NCBI RefSeq assembly: GCF_002760435.1
Contig: NZ_AUUU01000077.1
Location: 1-39,356 of the forward strand
DNA: 39,356 nucleotides
Direction of reading: 5' to 3'
Source: Clostridium sp. LS
GTDB taxonomy: Bacteria; Bacillota; Clostridia; Clostridiales; Clostridiaceae
Each line of letters starts with the position of its first letter. Position 1 is the stretch's first letter. The notes below the pieces were generated by a model. That model saw only the letters and a list, made by a program, of their open reading frames with translations. It was not told the origin of the DNA and made no database searches. Both the position numbers and the translations under genes were made by a program. Below, piece by piece: positions 32,926 through 39,356 of the stretch.

Positions 32926-32998
32926 GAATACTATAGAATTACATGTGATTTTAATGGCTGCTATATTTTTTTATTAAAGTTGCATGTAATCTTAGTTA

Positions 32999-34198
32999 TT
33001 AGAATTTCTTCTTTGTCATTACATGCACAAAAGCAGCAATAACCTGAGTTATTATACCTATAGTACAAAAACCGTACCATCCAAAGTTATTATACATAAG
33101 TGCACCTAAGTATGATCCAACCGCTCCTCCTAAGAAGAGGGAAACCATATAAATTGAAGTAATTCTATTTCTCGCTTCTTCGCTTAACCTCTGAATTCTA
33201 GTTTGATTTGCAACATTACAAGAATTTACTCCCATATCAAGTAATATCACTCCTAGTATCAATCCCCATACTTGAAATCCAAATGCAATAAAACATAGAT
33301 AAGAAACAAAGATAACTGCAATATTAACACCTACTGTGAATTTTGCACCTTTTTTATCAGAAAGCTTTCCTGCCAAAGGTGCTAACATAGCTCCAGTTAC
33401 ACCAAGCAATCCAAACATTCCAACTATATTTGTATCGAAATTAAAGGCAGAACTTTGTAACTGAAACGTAAGCGTTGTCCATAATGCACTAAATGCACCT
33501 AAAATCATTGCTCCATTTATTGCCGCTTCCTTTATTACAGGAAATTTTTTTGGCAAGGCATTCATTGACTTTAAAGACGAAATATAATTCATATTAGTAT
33601 TTACATTAGCTTCACATATTGGAAGCATAACTTTTAATACTACAAAAAGACCTATCATAAAAAAGACAGCAATAATATACATAGTTCTCCAATCAAAATA
33701 TTTTCCGATTATTCCACTTATAACTCTAGATAAAAGCACACCTATTAAAAGTCCACTCATTATATGTCCAATATTCTTTCCTCTTTCTGTTTCATTTGAA
33801 AGTTTTGCACATAACGGAAGTAAAAGCTGTGGAATTACAGATGTTGTTCCAATTGCCAAACAAGCTACCGCAGTAAGTTCGAAATTGGAAGAAAAATACA
33901 TAACCAAAAGAGACAATGCAGATAAAAAAAGCATGATTAATATTAATTTCTTTCGTTCTATAAGATCTGCAAGTGGCAAAATCAGAAATAATCCTAATGC
34001 ATATCCTGTTTGTGTAAGAGTTGCAAGTAATCCTGCACTAGCCTGTGTAATGTGATAATAATCAGCTATCTTATCCAATAACGGTTGAATATAATAAATA
34101 TTAGCTACTGCTATCCCACTTGCTGCTGCCATAAGTGCAATCAGCCTGCCATTTAACTGTGGTAATTCATTAGTTATATTTTTATTTGCAACTTCCAT
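32999..34198 (-). CDS. MFS transporter, 12-helix efflux type
   Basis: 399 residues with twelve hydrophobic segments. A motif-A-like loop LADLIERKKLILIM lies after helix 2 and again GKLSDKKGAKFTVG in the second half. The N-terminal ASGIAVANIYYIQPLLDKIADYY is typical of YnfM-like and arabinose-efflux-type exporters. It is encoded 17 bases after a TrmB-family regulator on the same strand and is presumably that regulator's target. The substrate is unknown. Confidence 0.9.
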   Translation of the reverse strand: MEVANKNITNELPQLNGRLIALMAAASGIAVANIYYIQPLLDKIADYYHITQASAGLLATLTQTGYALGLFLILPLADLIERKKLILIMLFLSALSLLVMYFSSNFELTAVACLAIGTTSVIPQLLLPLCAKLSNETERGKNIGHIMSGLLIGVLLSRVISGIIGKYFDWRTMYIIAVFFMIGLFVVLKVMLPICEANVNTNMNYISSLKSMNALPKKFPVIKEAAINGAMILGAFSALWTTLTFQLQSSAFNFDTNIVGMFGLLGVTGAMLAPLAGKLSDKKGAKFTVGVNIAVIFVSYLCFIAFGFQVWGLILGVILLDMGVNSCNVANQTRIQRLSEEARNRITSIYMVSLFLGGAVGSYLGALMYNNFGWYGFCTIGIITQVIAAFVHVMTKKKF

Positions 34199-34215
34199 AG
34201 TTTTCTCCTCTTTTC

Positions 34216-35016
34216 TTAATTTACATTTTTTATACTAGCTACAATTTCTTTCATCATAAGTGATAATTTTTCCTCAATTTCTTTATCTGTTATCAGGCGA
34301 TTAACTAAAATGTCATGCAACATGTAATCTTCCATAAGATAAATGTGAGTTGTATCTTCTGTATAAAATGCGTCTCTATCTACCTCAGCAGAATAGCCAT
34401 ACAGTAGTTTTTTGCTATCTACTGAAAGAACAAACCATGGTATATTTTCTATAGTATTATGTGTTTTATTTCTTGAGTGCTTCTCAATACCTTCAATAGG
34501 ATTGTCAATCTCATGACTGCTTCCTAAAACTTTGCACCCTCGTTTTTTACACTCCTCTAGCTCTGGAAGTAACAGTTCGTACATATGACTCCACACAGAA
34601 ACTATTACATGATGTTTTGCTTCTTTTAGTAACTGCCTACAGTAAGCTGATATATTTTCCATCCCTTTTACTGTGAAAACGTAGATATCCTGTTTTTTAC
34701 CTTCCTCTTCTAAATCTCCTAGGTCAGCTTTTACTTCTTCATAATCATTTTCCCATTCTTTTTTTATTCTCTCTAAAAAAATCTTACTAGGTACTGGTGT
34801 GTAAATCTTTATATTTTCACTACTTTCTTCAACCATTGCCAGTCCACGGTTAGTTATTGATTCCAAAATATCATAAATTCTAGCTCTTGGTATGCCAGAT
34901 TCTTTACTGATTCTGTAGGCATTGGCTGTTCCTGTTTTTAATAAACCTATATACGCTTTAGCTTCATAAAGATTCAGACCAAATTTTTGTAATTTATCAA
35001 ATAAGGACTCTTTCAT
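34216..35016 (-). CDS. TrmB-family transcriptional regulator
   Basis: 266 residues. The N-terminal winged helix (about 10-70: FGLNLYEAKAYIGLLKTGTANAYRISKESGIPRARIYDILESI) is the TrmB signature. A phospholipase-D-like/ligand domain follows from about 110. Family members sense sugars or other small molecules. It forms an operon with an MFS exporter. A perfect 9-bp-arm palindrome covers its -10, which indicates autoregulation. Confidence 0.9.
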   Translation of the reverse strand: MKESLFDKLQKFGLNLYEAKAYIGLLKTGTANAYRISKESGIPRARIYDILESITNRGLAMVEESSENIKIYTPVPSKIFLERIKKEWENDYEEVKADLGDLEEEGKKQDIYVFTVKGMENISAYCRQLLKEAKHHVIVSVWSHMYELLLPELEECKKRGCKVLGSSHEIDNPIEGIEKHSRNKTHNTIENIPWFVLSVDSKKLLYGYSAEVDRDAFYTEDTTHIYLMEDYMLHDILVNRLITDKEIEEKLSLMMKEIVASIKNVN

Positions 35017-35075
35017 CTTTCTTTAACTTCTCCTTTCTATGGCGACTATATTACAGAAGGTACTATGGCATAATT

Positions 35076-35124
35076 TAGTAACTACTATAATAGTTACTAT
35101 ACTACTGCTATATATATTTGTCAA
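35076..35124 (-). promoter_or_regulatory. trmB promoter with palindromic operator
   Basis: On the minus strand TTGACA (35119-35124), 17 bases, TATAGT (35096-35101). The inverted repeat TAGTAACTA (35076-35084) / TAGTTACTA (35091-35099) overlaps the -10 and start site, as expected for a repressor. Confidence 0.75.
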
Positions 35125-35145
35125 TTTGCATTTTAACAAAAATAT

Positions 35146-35171
35146 AAAGGATACCTTTTACGATATCCTTT
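35146..35171 (-). terminator. Terminator of the iron-sulfur flavoprotein gene
   Basis: AAAGGATA and TATCCTTT pair around a ten-base loop. On the minus strand TTTATATTTTT follows. Confidence 0.7.
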
Positions 35172-35232
35172 AACATTTACCTAATGCTTTTCCCAGCAAT
35201 TTATACCGAGCTAGAGAGAATCTTTAATACTA

Positions 35233-35967
35233 TTAGATTAATCCTCTTTGTTGAAGACTACTATATGTTGCATGTTCTTTTCCTTCCTTATGTTTTGAAA
35301 TAAAATTTTTAAAAATAGGTTTTAAGTATAGTGCAATCACCAATCTCATAATTATATTTTGTAATGGATATCTATTATTAAGTTTTATATCTCTTGCAAT
35401 TTTTCTTCCAAGTTCATTTGCTTTCTTTAAATCATTAGTACTTTCACAAACTTTCTTTTCAACTCCATTAACCATAGTATGAATTCCTAAAGTTCCTGAA
35501 ACATAACTCCTCTCAAATATTCCAAATTTAAATATGCTGGTAAGTTTCTTCGCTACTTTTTTTGCTCCATTTCTGTTATATGACGTAGATATTCCAACAC
35601 CATACTTCCCTCCAAGCCTAGAAGCATATAAGGTGTAAGTTCCCAAACGCTCAAAAAAACATTTCATTAATGCATTATACTCTAAAGCATAGGTTGGAGA
35701 GCCCAATACAATCCCATCTGCTTCATAAATAAGTTTTCTAACTTCTTCAAAATTATCAGGAATAGGACATTCTCCTTTTACATTACAAATTAAGCATCCT
35801 TTGCAAAACTCAATCTTGTAATCTGCAAGAAATATTTCCGTTACAGATGCCCCTTCTTCCTTGGCTCCATTAAGCGCTTCTCTTACTAGTGAGGCAGTAT
35901 TTCCATTAAAATTCGGACTACTTATCACTCCAACAATTTTAATATTTTTTTTCATATCTTTCATCAT
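35233..35967 (-). CDS. Flavodoxin-fold NAD(P)H:FMN oxidoreductase / iron-sulfur flavoprotein
   Basis: 244 residues. The flavodoxin-like fold begins IKIVGVISSPNFNGNTASLV (FMN phosphate loop). A compact cysteine set FCKGCLICNVKGEC (CxxCxxCx5C) follows, which binds [4Fe-4S] in archaeal and clostridial iron-sulfur flavoproteins, then GIVLGSPTYALEYNALMK. The start is uncertain: ATGs at 35967, 35964 and 35955 all lie close behind one GGAGG. It is divergent from a TetR gene, with two palindromes between them, so probably under that repressor. Confidence 0.85.
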   Translation of the reverse strand: MMKDMKKNIKIVGVISSPNFNGNTASLVREALNGAKEEGASVTEIFLADYKIEFCKGCLICNVKGECPIPDNFEEVRKLIYEADGIVLGSPTYALEYNALMKCFFERLGTYTLYASRLGGKYGVGISTSYNRNGAKKVAKKLTSIFKFGIFERSYVSGTLGIHTMVNGVEKKVCESTNDLKKANELGRKIARDIKLNNRYPLQNIIMRLVIALYLKPIFKNFISKHKEGKEHATYSSLQQRGLI

Positions 35968-36013
35968 CCTCCATTACCATACCAATTTTCTTTACAGATT
36001 TGAAATAATATAA

Positions 36014-36060
36014 TATACTTCAAGTATACACGTCGTGCATTTGGGTTACATATTGTAACC
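36014..36060. promoter_or_regulatory. Two palindromes between the flavoprotein and tetR genes
   Basis: TATACTT-C-AAGTATA (36014-36028) and GGTTACA-TAT-TGTAACC (36044-36060), both with perfect 7-base arms, lie 15 bases apart in a 143-base divergent gap. They are candidate TetR operators, possibly for two different proteins since the sequences differ. Confidence 0.6.
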
Positions 36061-36110
36061 TACGGATACACCTTGTACATCAACTTTGTCAAGTAGGAGG
36101 AAAAAATTTC

Positions 36111-36749
36111 ATGGATACAATATCTAGAAAAGAAAAAGAGAGATTAGCAAGAGAACAAGACATTATAAATGCTGCAGAAAAAGTCTTTACTGTAATGAGC
36201 TATAATGGAGCATCAATGGAGGAAATAGCCAAAGAAGCGCAATTTAGCAGAAAAACTATTTATCAATATTTTACTGATAAAGAAGATTTGCTGTTTGTAG
36301 TTATAATTAGAGGATTTGAGAGACTTTTAAATACTTTTAAGAAGGCAGTTGAAAATGGGGACAATGGATATGAAAAGCTTAAACGCTTAGCAAATGCTTA
36401 TTATAAGTTTTATAAGGATTCTCCTAATACGTTAAGTTTAATGAATTATATTGGATATATTAAGCCTACACCAGAAAATGCAGAGAAGCGAGTTGAATTT
36501 AATAGAATTAGCGAGCAATTAGCTCAAGAAATTGCAAAAGTAATTGACGAAGGAAAAGCAGACGGAAGTATAAGAAAAGATGTTGATACAAAAAGTTTAA
36601 CTCATTCTGCTGAATTTATGATAACAGGCTTCTTTCATATGCTGTCTATATCAGGTAAAACTTTCGTAGATCATTTTTCTCTTAATCAGGAAGATTTCGT
36701 AACTCTTAATATGAATTTATTATGTGACATATTTCGCGCAAGAAAATAA
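36111..36749 (+). CDS. TetR-family transcriptional regulator
   Basis: 212 residues. Helix-turn-helix at about 18-62: IINAAEKVFTVMSYNGASMEEIAKEAQFSRKTIYQYFTDKEDLLF. The C-terminal domain has a long helical ligand part. It is divergent from the iron-sulfur flavoprotein gene and followed by its own terminator. AGGAGG lies ten bases before the ATG. Confidence 0.92.
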   Translation: MDTISRKEKERLAREQDIINAAEKVFTVMSYNGASMEEIAKEAQFSRKTIYQYFTDKEDLLFVVIIRGFERLLNTFKKAVENGDNGYEKLKRLANAYYKFYKDSPNTLSLMNYIGYIKPTPENAEKRVEFNRISEQLAQEIAKVIDEGKADGSIRKDVDTKSLTHSAEFMITGFFHMLSISGKTFVDHFSLNQEDFVTLNMNLLCDIFRARK

Positions 36750-36788
36750 GAATTGTAATTTACAACACCCTCACTGTTAGAAATATAA

Positions 36789-36831
36789 AAAGGAATACTC
36801 AAAGGACTTGTTGCTTAATGAGTATTCCTTT
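36789..36831 (+). terminator. Terminator after the 36111 tetR gene
   Basis: AAAGGAATACTCA and TGAGTATTCCTTT make a perfect 13-bp stem with a 17-base loop. The following T-run is short. Confidence 0.75.
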
Positions 36832-36884
36832 CTATATCAAATTATTTTTATTTACTAAAAAAATATAATACTTCTAAAAAACAC

Positions 36885-36913
36885 TTGCGATAACTAATAC
36901 CATTAGTTATAAT
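36885..36913 (+). promoter_or_regulatory. Promoter of the MBL-tetR operon with operator in the spacer
   Basis: TTGCGA (36885-36890), 17 bases, TATAAT (36908-36913). The palindrome ATAACTAAT-ACC-ATTAGTTAT (36890-36910) fills the spacer and touches both elements. This is classic for a TetR autorepressor. Confidence 0.78.
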
Positions 36914-36967
36914 AATATTATAATTAGTTTATAAATTAATAATTATAAATAAAAGGGGTGTGTTACG

Positions 36968-37699
36968 ATGAAAGTTATTCATGAAAAAACAATATATCAA
37001 TTAATATTTTTACCTCTACTTTTTCCCGTTAACTGTTATCTAGTAGAAGAGGCTGATAGCTTGACTTTAATTGATGCTGCATTACCCTTTAGCTATAAAG
37101 GAATCTTACGTATGTCAAATAAGCTTAAAAAACCCATTACACGCATATTACTCACCCATGTCCATGAAGATCACGTAGGTGCTCTTGATTCTCTAAAAGG
37201 ATTACTTCCTAATGCAACTATTTATGTTTCTGAAAGAGATTCAAGATTAATGGCTGGAGATATTACTTTAGATAAAGATGAACCTGATATGCCAATACGA
37301 GGGAGTATCCCTAAAAAACTAAATACCAGGGCAGACGTACTTCTTAAAGAAGGAGACCAAATTGGCTCATTAGTTGCTGTGTCCACGCCAGGACATACTC
37401 CAGGTTCTTTTTCCTACCTTGATACCCGTAATAATGTATTAATTGTTGGCGATGCATTTCAAACAAGAGGTGGAATTGCAGTAGGAGGTCAGATAAGACC
37501 GCTATTCCCATTCCCAGCAATGGCCACATGGAATCAAGAACTAGCATTGATAAGTGCCAAAAAGCTTAGGAAATGTGAGCCTACTTTACTTGCTGCAGGT
37601 CACGGAAAGATGATAGAAGAACCCCAATCAGCAATGGATCTTGCCATTGCCGCAGCAGAACGAAACTTAATATGTGCTTTACAGAAAAGGAGTAAATAG
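36968..37699 (+). CDS. Metallo-beta-lactamase-fold hydrolase
   Basis: 243 residues. The zinc-binding HxHxDH motif is THVHEDHVG; later ligands are in STPGHTPGS, VGDAF and the final AAGHGK. The plan is that of small glyoxalase II-like/YflN-type MBL hydrolases. There is no signal peptide. It is co-transcribed with the TetR gene starting two bases after its stop. The substrate is unknown; thioester or lactone cleavage is typical for this subgroup. Confidence 0.9.
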   Translation: MKVIHEKTIYQLIFLPLLFPVNCYLVEEADSLTLIDAALPFSYKGILRMSNKLKKPITRILLTHVHEDHVGALDSLKGLLPNATIYVSERDSRLMAGDITLDKDEPDMPIRGSIPKKLNTRADVLLKEGDQIGSLVAVSTPGHTPGSFSYLDTRNNVLIVGDAFQTRGGIAVGGQIRPLFPFPAMATWNQELALISAKKLRKCEPTLLAAGHGKMIEEPQSAMDLAIAAAERNLICALQKRSK

Positions 37700-37700
37700 A

Positions 37701-38288
37701 ATGTCAAGAGGAGTTGGAATTACACAAGAAAATATTTTACAAGCAGCTGCAGAGATTGCAGATGCAAATGGACTAAATGAAGTAACCTTAGCTGAACTTG
37801 CAAAAAAGCTTCAAATTCGCACACCATCTTTATATAACCATATAGATGGGCTGCAGCAGTTACGAAAAAAGCTTTCTATATATAGCATGGAGCAGTTATA
37901 TAATGATTTAGTACAATCAAGTATAGGTATATCTGGAGATGATGCAATTCGTGCATTAAGTAAAGCATATTTATCCTTTGCCCGTATTCATCCCGGTTTA
38001 TATGAGTCCACCTTTTCATTATCTGATTCTAATGATATTGAAGTTCAAAAAGCCGCAAATAAAATTGTAGATCTTGTTGTCCGTATACTAAATGCCTATG
38101 AATTAGATGAAGAATCTGCACTTCATGTAACCAGAGGGCTGAGAAGTATTCTTCATGGCTTTTCTTCTCTAGAACAGAAAGGTGGTTTCGAACTATCATT
38201 AAATATAGATATAAGTTTTCAATTGCTAATGGACACCTACCTTGAAGGGCTCCATATTATGAAACAAAACAGTAGTAAAAAGAGTTAG
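37701..38288 (+). CDS. TetR-family transcriptional regulator with WHG-type C-terminus
   Basis: 195 residues from ATG 37701, which has AAAAGGAG eight bases upstream within the end of the hydrolase gene; a GTG further upstream in frame lacks a site. Helix-turn-helix: AAAEIADANGLNEVTLAELAKKLQIRTPSLYNHIDGLQQL. The C-terminal half (HVTRGLRSILHGFSSLEQKGGF) is the TetR_C/WHG type. It probably represses its own operon through the palindrome at 36890-36910. Confidence 0.92.
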   Translation: MSRGVGITQENILQAAAEIADANGLNEVTLAELAKKLQIRTPSLYNHIDGLQQLRKKLSIYSMEQLYNDLVQSSIGISGDDAIRALSKAYLSFARIHPGLYESTFSLSDSNDIEVQKAANKIVDLVVRILNAYELDEESALHVTRGLRSILHGFSSLEQKGGFELSLNIDISFQLLMDTYLEGLHIMKQNSSKKS

Positions 38289-38370
38289 TAAATGCATATT
38301 GAAATATTCTAATTTAACTATCTCTTCTTCTAGAAGAACCGATGGAAAAGATCTCATTTTCTTTATTAAT

Positions 38371-38403
38371 TAAAGGCTCTTGCTTAATCTGCTAGAGCCT
38401 TTA
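38371..38403. terminator. Bidirectional terminator between convergent genes
   Basis: TAAAGGCTCT (38371-38380) and AGAGCCTTTA (38394-38403) form a perfect 10-bp stem, with A- and T-rich flanks on both sides. Confidence 0.85.
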
Positions 38404-38512
38404 ATTATTCCAGTATTATACATCTGATAAAATAGATAAAGTAACTTTCGTCATTTATGATATGGTTCACCCTTTATTATCCTGAACTTCTTTCTAAAAT
38501 AGGTCTACAAAT

Positions 38513-38872
38513 TCACCTTGTATACTCTTTCAAAATATCATAGGTGTATTTTATTATTTCATCGCAAGTCACACCTTTTTTCTTTAATTCAATACATTCG
38601 AGAGTACCGTACTTTTCTTTAACCTTACTTACTATGTCTTTTGTAAGTATTCTTGAATTATTTTTTTCGTCACTTGTATTTCTACCTTTTAGAGCTCCCA
38701 CAGCCATAAGAGTTCCCGTAATTGCTCCGCAAGTGCTTCCTACAGCCATACCACCTCCGAAAGGACTTGCCATTGATACAGGAATATCCAAATTTGTATC
38801 TTCATTAAACGCCTTAATAATCGATTCTGCGCAGTTGTAACCTTCTTTATGAAATTCTAATACTTTTTCCAT
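38513..38872 (-). CDS. C_GCAxxG_C_C family protein
   Basis: 119 residues. The defining cysteines are visible: C14 in EGYNCAESI, the GCAxxG-like STCGAITG near residue 48, and two C-terminal cysteines (TLECIEL, GVTCDEI). This redox-active Fe-S or heme-binding-like family is widespread in anaerobes and often sits by electron-transfer genes. Function not established. GGGGGAGA precedes the ATG; the CoA-disulfide reductase/rhodanese gene lies 28 bases upstream, so the two may be co-transcribed. Confidence 0.87.
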   Translation of the reverse strand: MEKVLEFHKEGYNCAESIIKAFNEDTNLDIPVSMASPFGGGMAVGSTCGAITGTLMAVGALKGRNTSDEKNNSRILTKDIVSKVKEKYGTLECIELKKKGVTCDEIIKYTYDILKEYTR

Positions 38873-38900
38873 TTATATTCTCCCCCACAAATTATATTTT

Positions 38901-39356
38901 TTATCTAAAATTATATTTAGTAACAATACTTTCTCTATTCTTAGTTTTATCATTAAAGTATTCATAAAATGATAATGCCAAAAAACTTCCTGTTATATTA
39001 TAAACATTATTGAATCCTAAATTTTGTAGTGCTAAAGTAGCATTGTAGCTTCTTTGACCAGTTCTACAATGTAAATATACTGGTTTATCCCTTGGTATTT
39101 CATTTACTCTATTTCTGATCTCACTCAATGGAATATTAATTGCATTTTTAATATGCCCATTATCATATTCTCCTCTTTCTCTAACATCTATTATATAAGC
39201 CTTGCGTTCAACAAGCCCTCTAACTAAATCTACATTGACTTGTTTAAAGTCACCATTCAAAAGATTTGATCCAACATATCCTGCATAATTAACAACATCT
39301 TTTGCTGTTGCAAATGGTGGTGCATAACATAATTCTAAATCTTTTAAATCTTCTAC
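38901..39356 (-). CDS. CoA-disulfide reductase / NADH oxidase C-terminus fused to rhodanese domain (partial)
   Basis: The frame is open to the window edge, so this is the 3' part of a longer gene. The first residues (VEDLKDLELCYAPPFATAKD) followed by VVNYAGYVGSNLL are the conserved C-terminal dimerisation end of FAD-dependent CoA-disulfide reductases. A rhodanese domain of about 105 residues follows, with the active-site loop HCRTGQRS. In the CoADR-Rhd fusion family this enzyme reduces CoA persulfide/disulfide and polysulfide with NAD(P)H. The FAD and NADH domains lie beyond 39356. A TTG at 39260 looks like a start for a stand-alone rhodanese, but the upstream coding match shows it is internal. 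Confidence 0.88.
   Translation of the reverse strand, partial: VEDLKDLELCYAPPFATAKDVVNYAGYVGSNLLNGDFKQVNVDLVRGLVERKAYIIDVRERGEYDNGHIKNAINIPLSEIRNRVNEIPRDKPVYLHCRTGQRSYNATLALQNLGFNNVYNITGSFLALSFYEYFNDKTKNRESIVTKYNFR

Noticed and set aside
32938..32990. Terminator between the serine hydrolase and MFS genes
   Set aside because: ATTACATG/CATGTAAT arms are only 8 bp with a 37-base loop and no T-run directly after. Not supported as an intrinsic terminator.
1..39356. CRISPR arrays, insertion sequences or transposases
   Set aside because: No regularly spaced repeats and no transposase-like protein were found on either strand.

Overview
The window is a stretch of very AT-rich, low-GC Firmicute chromosome. 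It most resembles Clostridium sensu stricto, possibly the solventogenic C. beijerinckii-like group. The supporting signs are strong GGAGG ribosome sites, a desulfoferrodoxin, a C. acetobutylicum-type GH25 lysozyme without signal peptide, paired flavodoxin/ferredoxin proteins, a YIEGIA pair and a CoA-disulfide-reductase/rhodanese fusion. The species name is inference.

Layout. (a) 1-52 is a cut tRNA-His. (b) 344-7842, all on the minus strand, is one apparent operon read D-like nitrogenase homologue, K-like homologue, permease, permease, substrate-binding protein, permease, permease. metY (O-acetylhomoserine sulfhydrylase) lies just upstream on the same strand. There is no NifH-like reductase and no transporter ATPase. 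This is the most interesting region: a nitrogenase-like two-subunit enzyme tied to sulfonate/thioether-type uptake and to a methanethiol- or sulfide-consuming methionine enzyme. It is reminiscent of methylthio-alkane reductase but with a different composition. (c) 9932-12674 is an ABC exporter plus an SGNH hydrolase. (d) 12762-15430 is an endolysin/holin pair next to a secreted beta-helix protein with cell-wall-binding repeats. (e) 16091-17349 is a PerR-box-like promoter driving a nitroreductase and a desulfoferrodoxin. (f) 17414-21960 is a thiol-redox group: TlpA-like protein, CcdA, a cytochrome-b5-fold protein, NhaA and thioredoxin. ccdA and trxA share an identical operator/-10 arrangement. 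(g) 22021-25190 is a TetR regulator between two flavodoxin/ferredoxin (EFR1-type) genes and a methyltransferase. (h) 25273-38288 is an accessory/efflux region with many local regulators: MarR+DHA2 exporter, YIEGIA pair, YeiH+LysR, MarR+serine hydrolase, TrmB+MFS, TetR+iron-sulfur flavoprotein, and MBL hydrolase+TetR. Most have a visible palindromic operator over their own promoter. (i) 38513-39356 holds a C_GCAxxG_C_C protein and the 3' end of a CoA-disulfide reductase/rhodanese gene that runs off the window.

The recurring theme is sulfur and redox metabolism: metY and the nitrogenase-like operon, thiol-disulfide proteins, a putative sulfite/sulfate exporter, and the CoA-disulfide/rhodanese protein. 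Superoxide defence and small-molecule efflux accompany it. I saw no transposase, CRISPR array or rRNA. All promoter, operator and terminator calls were made by eye from sequence.
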